NCBI GenBank assembly: GCA_963700515.1
Contig: CAVOXY010000041.1
Location: 35,428-99,427, forward strand
Direction of reading: 5' to 3'
From: JAJRVM01 sp963700515
Lineage (GTDB): Bacteria > Planctomycetota > Planctomycetia > Pirellulales > Pirellulaceae
Length of the DNA stretch: 64,000 bases
Position numbers and translations under genes: made by a program. Below are positions 56,009-64,000 of this stretch, piece after piece. The first letter of the stretch is position 1; each line of letters begins with the position of its first letter. The notes under the pieces are model-generated. The model was not told where the DNA came from and searched no databases. It worked only from the letters and a program-made list of their open reading frames with translations.

Positions 56009-56110
56009 CGAACGATTAGGGAAGGCGGAATGCGCAATGAAGAATGGAGAGGGCCGAGCACTCCGGCAGTGGCGTTTGGTAGCCATGGAAATGCCTGATT
56101 CCGCATTCCC
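56009..56110. repeat. Solitary relative of the 62.5-64 kb array element
   Basis: CGAACGATTAGGGAA followed by GCGGAATGCG-like sequence at 56009, and ATTCCGCATTCCC at 56098-56110, match the core end and the two inverted heptamer arms of the right-hand array. The arms are short here (one or two heptamers) and the interior is unrelated. It lies in the 219-bp gap between the convergent sialidase and second lepB genes, which otherwise holds nothing notable. Confidence 0.75.
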
Positions 56111-56152
56111 GCTTTGTCCTCAATACGCGCGCCACGCTCCGTTTCCGTCTCC

Positions 56153-57529
56153 TCACCATGGTAGCTTGGATACCGGTCCGAGGATCGCGTCGCGATTGAT
56201 GGGACCGTGGCGCCGACCGTCGATGGATATCGGAACGTTGTCTCCCAGCACGAACCACTGGGCCGGTCCCAGAGGTTCGGGCAGCTCCCAGCATCGTTGG
56301 CCGCCGGGCCCAAGGTAATAGAGGTCGCGATAGATGCGAGGTGCATCCAATTGAACATGGACCCCGGTGGCACCGATCGCCAGCGCCACGGGGACCGCAG
56401 CCGACTGGGAACCTGCCGACTGGGAACCTGCCGGCTCAAACGCGAACGTAGGTAAAGGAGTGCCGTTGATCGAAGCCAATAGCTGCTGATCGCAAACGGC
56501 CATCTCCAGATTCCATGGCTGCCGAAAACGCTGTTGCTCGCGACCGAGGTCGTGCAACTGCCAGGCCGTCTCACCGTTATGGATCAACCGGCAGTCTTCT
56601 GGCGGACAGATCAGCTCGAGCTGAAACAAATCTGCACCGGCGTTGATTCGCAGGAGCAGGCGACCGGTTCCGCTCAGTTTGACACCACACTGTAACAGCA
56701 CATCGGTAACGTGATGGAGAGCCCCACGCGGCAGACTCTGGTTGTACCCGTCGTGGTCGAAGATGAGCGTGGGAGTCGTGCGTGCGGCAGGTGGTGAAGC
56801 ATTCGGCCAGCAGATCCACTGCGCATACTCCAGCCACTCGACTACAGATCCTGCTGGAGACGTTCCCGCAGTGAACACGTAGCCCGACTCGGTAGTGTGC
56901 CAGAGGGAGTTGCTCGACGCTGCTTGCCAGCGAGCCGGCAAAGTGGCAGCGCGCGAGGGACGGAAGTGATCATCGTGAACCAGGATGCACAGTTCTCGCA
57001 GCTGGGCGAGCGTCTTGCGTTGGATCTTGCCATCGATCAGCACGTCACCGTCGCGAATCTCCACGCGACCGCCGCCACCTGCCACGATCCGTTTGACCGC
57101 CAGGAAATCGGCATCCGTTGAGGAAGAGTACGCCACCACTTGCCAAGGTTGCGGCGGGTGAAGCCACGCCGCCAGGCGGTCGATCACGACCCGCTCGCCC
57201 GGCACGATGGACGCCGTGTCGACCTGATTCTCCACGTAGCCGCAGTTGGGGCAGACAGCCAGTTCATCGACGGGAGGAAACTCGACACCGCAGCGAAACG
57301 CCATACCGCAGTCCGAGCAGCGGACCGAGTAGTGAGGTCCACACAGCGCCTCCGCCATGGAACCGCCGATGATGCGAACCGGGCGCATGGCTCCCTGCCA
57401 GGCCGCGAACCGCCCGACGACCAGCAACAGCAGGAAGATCAGCAGCAGCGTCACAATCCACGACACCCGCCGCCGCCTGCTAGATCGCTCGTAAGGACGC
57501 TGCTCGGAGGGTACCGATAGCTCAGCCAT
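56153..57529 (-). CDS. Signal peptidase I-like protein with catalytic Lys replaced by Arg
   Basis: A 458-residue membrane protein of the S26 family. After a basic N-terminus there is a membrane helix (VSWIVTLLLIFLLLLVVGRF), box B IIGGSMAEALCG with Ser, then a zinc-ribbon-like pair (CSDC...C and CPNC). The box D equivalent is GERVVIDRL, where lepB at 51682 has GDRILVSKF, so the catalytic Lys is Arg. Box C (FLAVKRIVAGGGGRVEI) and box E (FVLGDNVPISIDGR) are kept. A long lectin-like insertion separates C and E, with a 7-residue repeat PAGSQSA. The start at 57529 is chosen because lepA ends at 57549; the longer frame would overlap it. The gene is 19 bp after lepA, like the lepA-lepB pair of other bacteria. 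It is either inactive as a peptidase or uses altered chemistry. Confidence 0.82.
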   Translation of the reverse strand: MAELSVPSEQRPYERSSRRRRVSWIVTLLLIFLLLLVVGRFAAWQGAMRPVRIIGGSMAEALCGPHYSVRCSDCGMAFRCGVEFPPVDELAVCPNCGYVENQVDTASIVPGERVVIDRLAAWLHPPQPWQVVAYSSSTDADFLAVKRIVAGGGGRVEIRDGDVLIDGKIQRKTLAQLRELCILVHDDHFRPSRAATLPARWQAASSNSLWHTTESGYVFTAGTSPAGSVVEWLEYAQWICWPNASPPAARTTPTLIFDHDGYNQSLPRGALHHVTDVLLQCGVKLSGTGRLLLRINAGADLFQLELICPPEDCRLIHNGETAWQLHDLGREQQRFRQPWNLEMAVCDQQLLASINGTPLPTFAFEPAGSQSAGSQSAAVPVALAIGATGVHVQLDAPRIYRDLYYLGPGGQRCWELPEPLGPAQWFVLGDNVPISIDGRRHGPINRDAILGPVSKLPW

Positions 57530-57548
57530 GGAGTCGGGATCGTACGGG

Positions 57549-59363
57549 TTATTTTTTGTCGCTGCCGGTGTCGAGGACGGCCATGAACGCCTTCTGCGGG
57601 ATATCGACTTTGCCAATCGACTTCATCCGCTTCTTTCCTTCACGCTGCTTCGCCCACAGTTTCCGTTTGCGCGTGATATCCCCACCGTAGCATTTGGCGG
57701 TCACGTTCTTCCGCATGGCGGGAACCGTTTCTCGGGCAATGACGCGCGAGCCGATGGCGGCTTGCACCGCCACTTCAAACATGTGCCGGTCAATCTCGCT
57801 CTTGAGTTTCTTCACGACCGCTCGCCCCCGTCGTTCGGCATCTGCCTTGTCACAGATCACCGACAGGGCGTCGATGCGTGTCCCATTGACGAGGATATCA
57901 AGCCGGACCAGGTCTGCCGGAAAATAGCCGATCAGCTCATAGTCCATGGTACCGTAACCGCGTGTGGCGCTCTTGAGCTTGTCGTGCAAGTCATAGATGA
58001 CTTCGGCCAACGGCAAATGGTATGACAACATGGCTCGTGACGGAGAGAGGTACTCAGTCCCCTGCTGCACGCCGCGACGGTCCTGGCAGAGTTTCATGAC
58101 TGTGCCAATCGAGTCGGTGGGGAGAATGAAGTTGACACGCACCACGGGCTGCAGGAATTCGTCGATCTCTCCGGCGTCCGGAACCTCTTGCGGACGGTGA
58201 ATCTCCAACTGCTCGCCATTGTGGGTCTTGACCTGATAGGTCACATTGGGAGCGGTCTGGACGAGGTCGACATCCGCCTCCCCCTCCAACCGCTGTTGCA
58301 CAATCTCCATGTGCAACAGACCGAGGAAGCCGCAGCGAAAACCGAATCCCAAAGCTTCGCTCGACTCCGGTACGAACTCGAAGCTGGGATCGTTGATCGA
58401 TAGTTTTTCAAGTGCCTCGCGCAGTTCCCCAAAATCCTGGCCGTCAGACGGGTAGAGCCCGCAGTAAACCATCCGCGCCGGTTTCTTATAACCGGGCAGC
58501 GGTTTGGCAGCCGCCTCGCCAGGGATGCTCACCGTGTCCCCAATATGGACCTGATCGATCGACTTGATGTTGCAGATCAAGTAGCCGACTTGTCCCGCCT
58601 GCAACTGCTCGCACGGGCGCTGCCGCGGTGTGAACTGCCCCACTTCCAGTACATCGTGCGTCGTGCCGCCGCGAAGGAAGCGAATCCGCTGCCCTTTCCG
58701 TACGCAGCCATTCATGATCCTCACATAAGTGATAGCGCCGCGATACTCGTCGTAATGCGAATCAAACACCATCGCTTGCAGCGACTGCTGCGGATCGCCC
58801 TGCGGGGCCGGAATGCGCACGCGAATCACATCCAACAATTCGCGGACGCCAAACCCCGTCTTGGCACTGACGCGCAGAATCTCATCACTGTCCACGCCGA
58901 GCAAGTGCGTTATTTCTTCGGCCACTTCATCGACCCGCGCATGTTTCAAATCGACCTTGTTGATGACCGGAATAATCTTCAAGTCGTGGTCCAACGCAGC
59001 ATAGGCGTTGGCCACCGTCTGCGCTTCCACGCCCTGAAAGGCATCGGCCAGCAGCAAGACCCCCTCACAGCAGGCGAGGGATCGCGATACCTCGTACTGG
59101 AAGTCCACGTGTCCCGGCGTATCGATCAAGTTCAGCTCGAATGGCTCCGGGCCCCGACGGTCCAGCATGGCCACCGCTCGAGCTTTAATCGTGATGCCCC
59201 GCGCCCGCTCCAACGCCATGTCGTCGAGGAGCTGTTCCTTCATCTGACGCTGCGCTACCGTCCCGGTTATCTCCAGCAGGCGGTCGGCCAGAGTGCTCTT
59301 GCCATGGTCAATGTGAGCAATAATGCAGAAGTTGCGAATATGCTGGCAGTCTATCGTCGACAT
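57549..59363 (-). CDS. lepA: Elongation factor 4
   Basis: A translational GTPase of 604 residues (E. coli LepA has 599) that acts on stalled or mistranslocated ribosomes. It has the G1 motif AHIDHGKST, G2 RGITIKARAV, G3 DTPGHVDF, G4 NKVDL and G5 SAKTGFGV, then domain II, the LepA-type GFRCGFLGLLHMEI segment, and the LepA-specific C-terminal domain ending with GGDITRKRKLWAKQREGKKRMK and IPQKAFMAVL. The start at 59363 (MSTIDCQHIRNFCIIAHID) is chosen to match the family; the open frame continues upstream to 59528, but that part is Arg/Ser-rich and unrelated. It is uninterrupted and lies just upstream of the signal-peptidase-like gene. Confidence 0.96.
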   Translation of the reverse strand: MSTIDCQHIRNFCIIAHIDHGKSTLADRLLEITGTVAQRQMKEQLLDDMALERARGITIKARAVAMLDRRGPEPFELNLIDTPGHVDFQYEVSRSLACCEGVLLLADAFQGVEAQTVANAYAALDHDLKIIPVINKVDLKHARVDEVAEEITHLLGVDSDEILRVSAKTGFGVRELLDVIRVRIPAPQGDPQQSLQAMVFDSHYDEYRGAITYVRIMNGCVRKGQRIRFLRGGTTHDVLEVGQFTPRQRPCEQLQAGQVGYLICNIKSIDQVHIGDTVSIPGEAAAKPLPGYKKPARMVYCGLYPSDGQDFGELREALEKLSINDPSFEFVPESSEALGFGFRCGFLGLLHMEIVQQRLEGEADVDLVQTAPNVTYQVKTHNGEQLEIHRPQEVPDAGEIDEFLQPVVRVNFILPTDSIGTVMKLCQDRRGVQQGTEYLSPSRAMLSYHLPLAEVIYDLHDKLKSATRGYGTMDYELIGYFPADLVRLDILVNGTRIDALSVICDKADAERRGRAVVKKLKSEIDRHMFEVAVQAAIGSRVIARETVPAMRKNVTAKCYGGDITRKRKLWAKQREGKKRMKSIGKVDIPQKAFMAVLDTGSDKK

Positions 59364-59807
59364 GTAGTGATCTTTGAAAAAGACATAGTGCGGCGTCCCT
59401 GCCCCATGACGTGCGCCACGGGATGTGGCGACTTTCGCGCTCGCCACGCGCCACCGAAAAAGACGCAACGACGACCTACGGTGGCTTGCGGCCACGACCA
59501 AAGTAGCTCGGGATCGTATCCCAAGCATGAACGGGATCGGTTCCCGTCCTACAAGAGGCTACGCGCCGTGCGCCGACGGGATAGGATCCCGTCCTACACT
59601 TCTATCCCGAGCATGGACGGGATAGGTTCCCGTCCTACCGACAGGCTCGGGCACCAGGAGCGTCGCCCCACCGGAACGGTTGCTGGAAAAGCCTCCCTGC
59701 CGCCTGAGAGATGATCGTAAGGAAGGGAACCCTCACTGCCAAGATGCCCCCTCCACCGGCTCAAACCGCTGTCGCCAAAACCAAGACGACAGGCGCGATG
59801 GATATCC
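59364..59807. repeat. Intergenic region with three hairpin repeats and the second GTGGC repeat
   Basis: No gene is seen. 59481-59502 is the second copy of the hairpin at 251. Three copies of a palindromic element follow: 59529-59552, 59575-59597 and 59616-59638, each with ACGGGAT-(C/A)GG(T/A)-TCCCGTCCTAC. In the middle copy GACGGGA pairs with TCCCGTC. ATCCC...GAGCATGGACGG-type spacers join copies 1 and 3. The hairpins lie downstream of the ROK gene and upstream of lepA, so they could terminate ROK transcription. The remaining bases are unremarkable. Confidence 0.8.
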
Positions 59808-60830
59808 CTAATCGCGGGCCACCGCACGGGAAACGCCCGCGGCGCCAATGTAGCCGGCATCCCCCCCAAGACTGGCAAAATCGATCAGCGTGCCTTTGGC
59901 GACCACGTCGAACGCTCGACTGCGGAACTCCTCCTGCACCCGCTGCAGGAACTGGCGCCCCACGGCCGATTCGTGGCCGCCGAAGTTCATCGCTCCACCC
60001 AGTATCACCGCCCCCGGATCGATCGTGTGTACCAGTGTCACGATCCCGATCCCGAGATACGTGGCCGATTCCAGAATCACCTCCAGTGATAGCGGATCCC
60101 CCGCCTCAGCTTCTTCGGCCAACATCAACGTGGAGAGTTCCTCGCCCCCGGCAATCCGCTGCGCCAACGTGCTGCCGCGACCTTCGTCGAGCAGCTGCTG
60201 AGCTCGATCCGCGATGGCACTGGCGCTCGCATACGCCTCCAGCTCGCCGCGACCACCGCCCCACACGCAGAGCCGAGCATCCGGGCGTGAATCGACAATG
60301 ATGTGACCGCATTCGGCCCCAAAGCTGTTGACACCTTCTACGGCACTACCGTTGACAATGATACCACCACCCACTCCGGTGCCCAACGTCAGCATGATCA
60401 TGCTGTCAAACTTGCGCCCACTCCCAACCCAAAATTCACCGTACGCCGCAGCATTCGCATCGTTGGTGAAGGCCACTCTCAGCTGAAGCTCCTCAGAGAG
60501 CCGGTCACGAATCGGAAAGAACCGCCAGTGCGGCAGGTTCGTCGGGTCCAGAATCATGCCTTGCGGGATGTCCATCGGGCCCGGAGTTCCGAGACCGGCA
60601 GCATGCACGTCGCTCGACGCGATTCCCCGGTCGCTCATCATCTGCCGAATGACTTGCCCGGCGCGGACGATCAGTCCCCCAGGCCCCTCTTCTTCGATGG
60701 TGGGGATGGATATATAAGCCAGCGTCTGGCCCTTATTGTCCACAATCCCGATCTTGGTATTCGTGCCACCAACATCAATGCCAACGAAATAGGGACGTTC
60801 TGATTTCGCGAGGGGGGTGAGCTCTTGCAT
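59808..60830 (-). CDS. ROK family sugar kinase (glucokinase-like)
   Basis: A cytoplasmic ATP-dependent hexose kinase of 340 residues. The phosphate-binding motif FVGIDVGGTNTKIGIV opens the protein, GLGTPGPMD and FTNDANAAAYGEFWVGSG (with the catalytic Asp) follow, then LTLGTGVGGGIIVNG, AECGHIIVD and ILGGAMNFGG. The zinc site of ROK proteins (CxCGxxGCxE after GHxxV) reads CVWGGGRGELE here: one Cys is kept and two are replaced, although the final Glu and the GH His remain. The C-terminal GAAGVSRAVARD is normal. The ATG at 60830 is the only sensible start. Glucose is the usual substrate, but N-acetylated sugars, which would fit the nearby sialidase, are possible. Confidence 0.88.
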   Translation of the reverse strand: MQELTPLAKSERPYFVGIDVGGTNTKIGIVDNKGQTLAYISIPTIEEEGPGGLIVRAGQVIRQMMSDRGIASSDVHAAGLGTPGPMDIPQGMILDPTNLPHWRFFPIRDRLSEELQLRVAFTNDANAAAYGEFWVGSGRKFDSMIMLTLGTGVGGGIIVNGSAVEGVNSFGAECGHIIVDSRPDARLCVWGGGRGELEAYASASAIADRAQQLLDEGRGSTLAQRIAGGEELSTLMLAEEAEAGDPLSLEVILESATYLGIGIVTLVHTIDPGAVILGGAMNFGGHESAVGRQFLQRVQEEFRSRAFDVVAKGTLIDFASLGGDAGYIGAAGVSRAVARD

Positions 60831-61026
60831 GCCTTTGGTCTAGGTGGGAGGTATGAATTGAAACCAATACCAGTATAGGGTTTCCGTCGATTCACAGCAA
60901 TCGCACGACGCCTTGGATGCGAGAGAAAACACCACACAAACCCCCAATTGCAGGGGCACTGAAACACAACGTAGGAGCATATAATTGACGCTTGTGGAGC
61001 GCCAAAGCATGGGAGGAGTCGGCATC

Positions 61027-62312
61027 GTGCATCACAAATCCGTGCTGTGGACGGTTTGTTCAACGGCCGCTCTATCGCTGCTGCCCGCCATCGCTGCGCC
61101 CGCTTGTGCTCAACAGCCAACTGGCCAGCTGCCACACATGGCTCTGGTCCGGCAACTGGGAGCTGCCACGTTTGTGGAGCGGAAACAGGCCGCCAGAAAG
61201 CTGAACGAAGCTGGCCTGGCCGCCAAACCGGCCCTCATGCTCGGCATCAAAGACGAAGATTTAGAAGTCCGCTTGGGAGCGCAACGGGTTCTCGTGCAGG
61301 TGCTGCAGAACGACTTCGATGCGCAGATCGACGCATTCCTCAACGACACCGGAGCGGATGGCACGCACGATCTTCCCGGTTGGCACCTGTTTCGACAACA
61401 AGTCGGCGGCGACCAGCACGCGCGGCAGCTGTATGCCGATATGTTGCGCTCGGAGGCGGATCTCCTGGATGCACTCGACCGAAGCGACCAGTCAGTTGAG
61501 CTACTCTGTTCCAACCGCATAGAGTCATTGACTTCCTCGGCAATGTCGGTCAACGGCTATCGTGCAGCCATTCCGGAAGCGACATTGGCCACCATGCTGT
61601 TCGTCGGTTCCCAACTTCAGAAAAGCCCGCGGATCGCTTCGCACGAGAAAGCTGCTTACAGCCCGCTGACCAGCCGCATTTACAGCATCATGACCTTTCC
61701 GGCAACGCAGCAAACCGTATTGCAGGAATCCCATGCGAAGTTGCTCCAGCAGCTGCTGATGAGTTGGATCGAGGCGATCAGTGAGTCGCCACAGCAGTAC
61801 GGCTTGGCCTATGCCATGCAACTGGTCCTGAAATACGACCTGCGCGATCAAGGTCCGCGTTTGTGCAGAAAGTGCTCGAGAATCCCGACACTTCATCCAA
61901 TGGGATCCCGTACGCCGCCATCGTGATCGGTCGCTTTGGAACCGTCGAAGATGCCAAGTACCTGGTCCCACATTTGGAGAGAAATCAAGTTTTTCATACT
62001 TGGAGCAATCCGCAACTGAAGAAAGAGCCAGTCCGGATTCAAGTGCGGGATGTGGTTCTGGCCATGCTGATTCGACTTCACAGACAGGCTCCCGAGTCAT
62101 TCGGATTCAAGCTGCTAGAGGCTTATCCCGAAACGGTCTATCGCATCTGGACCTTTGGGTTTCTCGAGGACACCGACAGGGACGAGACATTCGCCAAATG
62201 GAAATCCTGGGCCGAAGAAAACAAAGTCGGCCAAGAGGCACCGCTGGAGAGCGGCGGGACGGACAAAGAGGCCATGGCAGAAGCCCAGCCAGCCGCGAAG
62301 GGAAACGAATAG
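61027..62312 (+). CDS. Exported helical-repeat protein of unknown function (one frame break)
   Basis: I do not recognise a specific family. About 428 residues follow when the frames are joined. A signal peptide (HHKSVLWTVCSTAALSLLPAIAAPACAQQ) is followed by helices resembling HEAT-like repeats: ATFVERKQAARKLNEAGLAA, then EDLEVRLGAQRVLVQVLQ, and later FGTVEDAKYLVPHLE with VRDVVLAMLIRLH. The pattern is like secreted planctomycete proteins containing a 'LGAxxFxxREAAxxxL' motif. The frame breaks at about 61858, with FVQKVLENPDTSSNG continuing in the new frame. I prefer the GTG at 61027 because GGGAGGAG ends 8 bases upstream and the signal peptide then starts cleanly; ATG 61009 and TTG 60985 are in frame. 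The C-terminus is acidic and Ala/Glu-rich. Confidence 0.75.
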
Positions 62313-62448
62313 GGAATGCGGAAGACCCTGAAAAGAAACGTCACCGCCGGGAGGGAGCCAGAACCACTTCGGCATGCGCGTGTCGACTCAGGCGCCACTT
62401 TCCTGAGCGAGCGACGAAAAACTGAGCCATCAACACCCGTCGTCAATC

Positions 62449-62500
62449 GCGAGCGGAGCCAGTGCCGAAGCAAACCCCCGCTCACCGCTTCACGCGAATC
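62449..62500. repeat. Dispersed repeat R2, copy 3
   Basis: GAGCGGAGCCAGTGCCGAAG followed by CAAACCCCCGCTCACC matches the copies near 53.8 and 54.1 kb. GGCGCCACTTTCCTGAGCGAGCG at 62390-62412 equals the left flank of copy 1, but here it is separated from the core by about 36 bases. Confidence 0.85.
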
Positions 62501-62540
62501 CCGCAGTTGTTCTTGATCCCTCGCCAAGTGTTCGGCGACT

Positions 62541-64000
62541 ACCACTCCGCATTCCGCACTCCGCACTCCGCTCGGCATTCCGCATTCCGCATTCCGCATT
62601 CGTTCCCAGAACAGACCTCCACCTCGCGGCTTCCACGCCCGAAGTACACGGATGGTCGGCCGTGGATCGAACGATTAGGGAATGCGGAATGCGGAGTGCG
62701 GAATGCGGAATGTTGTTTGCAGATAGAGGCGACTGGGCGATGCAGACAGGACCGATCAACTATGTGCGCGGGCGGGATGCTCCAACACGACAAGCAGGCG
62801 ACTTCACGCTGCCTTTGTGCAGCTCGGTATTCCGCATTCCGCATTCCGCATTCCGCATTCGTTCCCAGAACAGACCTCCACCTCGCGGCTTCCACGCCCG
62901 GAGTACACGGATGGTCGGCCGTGGATCGAACGATTAGGGAATGCGGAATGCGGAGTGCGGAATGCGGAATGTTGTTTGCAGATAGAGGCGACTGGACGAT
63001 GCAGACAGGACCGATAATTATGTGCGCGGGCGGGATGCTCCAACACGACAAGCAGGCGACTTCACGCTGCCTTTGTGCAGCTCGGTATTCCGCATTCCGC
63101 ATTCCGCACTCCGCATTCCGCATTCGTTCCCAGAACAGGCCTCCACCACGCGGCTGCACGCTCGAAGCAAACGGATGGTTGGCCGTGGATCGAACGATTA
63201 GGGAATGCGGAGTGCGGAAGTGCGGAATGCGATGTTGTTTGCAGATAGAGGCGACTGGGCGATGCAGACAGGATCGTTACTTTATGCCGCGGCCGGGATG
63301 CTCCAACACGACAAGCAGGCGACTTCACACTGCCTTTGGCAGCTCGGATATTCCGCATTCCGCATCCGCACTCCGCATTCGTTCCCAGAACAGACCTCCA
63401 CCTCGCGGCTTCCACGCCCGGAGTACACGGATGGTCGGCCGTGGATCGAACGATTAGGGAATGCGGAGTGCGAATGCGGAATGCGGAATGTTGTTTGCAG
63501 ATAGAGGCGACTGGGCGATGCAGACAGGACCGAGCAATACGTGCGCGGGCGGGATGCTCCAACGCGACAAGCAGGCAACTTCACACTGCCTTTGTGCGGC
63601 TCGGTATTCCGCATTCCGCATTCCGCATTCCGCACTCCGCATTCGTTCCCAGAACAGACCTCGACCTCGCGGCTTCCACGCCCGGAGTACACGGATGGTC
63701 GGCCGTGGATCGAACGATTAGGGAATGCGGAGTGCGGAATGCGGAATGCGGAATGTTGTTTGCAGATAGAGGCGACTGGGCGATGCAGACAAGATCGTTC
63801 ACTATATGCACAGGCGGGATGCTCCAACACGACAAGCAGGCGACTTCACACTGCCTTTGTGCGGCTCGGTATTCCGCATTCCGCATTCCGCATTCCGCAT
63901 TCCGCACTCCGCACTGCATTAGTTCCCAGAACAGACCTCCACCACGCAGCTGCACGCTCGGAGCAACTGGATGGTTGGCCGTGGATCGAACGATTAGGGA
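62541..64000. repeat. Satellite-like array of about 260-bp units with inverted heptamer arms, running off the right edge
   Basis: Units begin with GTTCCCAGAACAG at 62602, 62861, 63126, 63381, 63645 and 63922 (lengths 259, 265, 255, 264 and 277; the last is cut). Each has core A (about 80 bp, ending CGAACGATTAGGG), an arm of AATGCGG-type heptamers, core B (about 140 bp, TGTTTGCAGATAGAGGCGAC to GCTCGGT) and an inverted arm of ATTCCGC heptamers. Heptamer number explains most length differences. Long open frames cross the array in several frames on both strands, but they follow the repeats and have no protein features. 62313-62448 before it holds no gene. Confidence 0.96.

Noticed and set aside
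57530..57616. Longer start for the second signal-peptidase-like gene
   Set aside because: It would overlap the 3' end of lepA; the ATG at 57529 follows lepA by 19 bp and gives a normal N-terminus.
62602..64000. CRISPR array or coding tandem repeats (open frames up to 331 codons)
   Set aside because: Units are about 260 bp with only a 7-9 base variable tag. The open frames occur on both strands in several frames because the heptamers lack stops, and they show no signal or domain.
1..64000. tRNA, rRNA or transposase genes
   Set aside because: No cloverleaf, rRNA-like block, transposase motif or terminal inverted repeat with a transposase frame was found by eye. A covariance-model scan would be needed to exclude small RNAs.

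Overview
The window looks like part of a planctomycete chromosome, probably Pirellulales-like. This is inferred from gene content, since no rRNA or other marker is present. The supporting signs are a giant secreted protein with an N-terminal LEPR-xLL-type motif (LEPLEERRLL) and dockerin modules, a signal peptidase I with a zinc-ribbon insertion, a DapL-type lysine-pathway aminotransferase, a Ser/Thr-kinase-histidine-kinase fusion, and many families of hairpin-forming intergenic repeats. Coding density is moderate, and many starts lack a strong Shine-Dalgarno sequence.

Layout. 1-2.9 kb: the start of an asparagine synthetase gene (minus strand, running off the left edge), a D-lactate dehydrogenase (minus) and a Tat-exported hydroxypyruvate-isomerase-like protein (plus). 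3.1-9.1 kb: a roughly 2,000-residue hybrid kinase (kinase-like domain, AAA ATPase, helical repeats, GAF, histidine kinase, two receivers). 9.17-9.80 kb: a nested array of 26-bp and 59-bp hairpin repeats. 10.26-39.09 kb: one reading unit of about 28.8 kb encoding a secreted, repeat-built protein of roughly 9,600 residues. 39.5-42.2 kb: an S41 protease and folC, overlapping tail to tail. 42.7-47.3 kb: an ABC ATPase-permease-exported protein operon. 47.4-53.5 kb (minus): DapL aminotransferase, then a lepB-lptB-sodium:solute symporter group. 53.5-56.1 kb: repeats, a truncated serine hydrolase and a sialidase. 56.2-60.8 kb (minus): a second signal-peptidase-like gene, lepA and a ROK sugar kinase. 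61.0-62.3 kb: an exported helical-repeat protein. 62.5-64.0 kb: a satellite-like array of about 260-bp units running off the right edge.

About 22 single-base frame breaks interrupt eight genes, while ten other genes are intact. Coding sense resumes at once after each break, and in the 315-bp repeats of the giant gene two breaks can be seen as a +1 and a -1 base relative to sister repeats. I therefore treat most breaks as sequence errors and annotate the affected genes as single units.

How the genes fit together. Much of the window serves the cell envelope: signal peptidases, an S41 protease, LptB, an ABC exporter-like operon, a symporter, a sialidase and the giant surface or secreted protein. 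The hybrid kinase lies directly upstream of the giant gene on the same strand, separated from it by the hairpin array. A regulatory link is possible but not shown. The most unusual items are the giant gene, the probable loss of the catalytic Asp in the kinase-like domain, the signal peptidase paralogue with Lys replaced by Arg, and the two complex repeat arrays.
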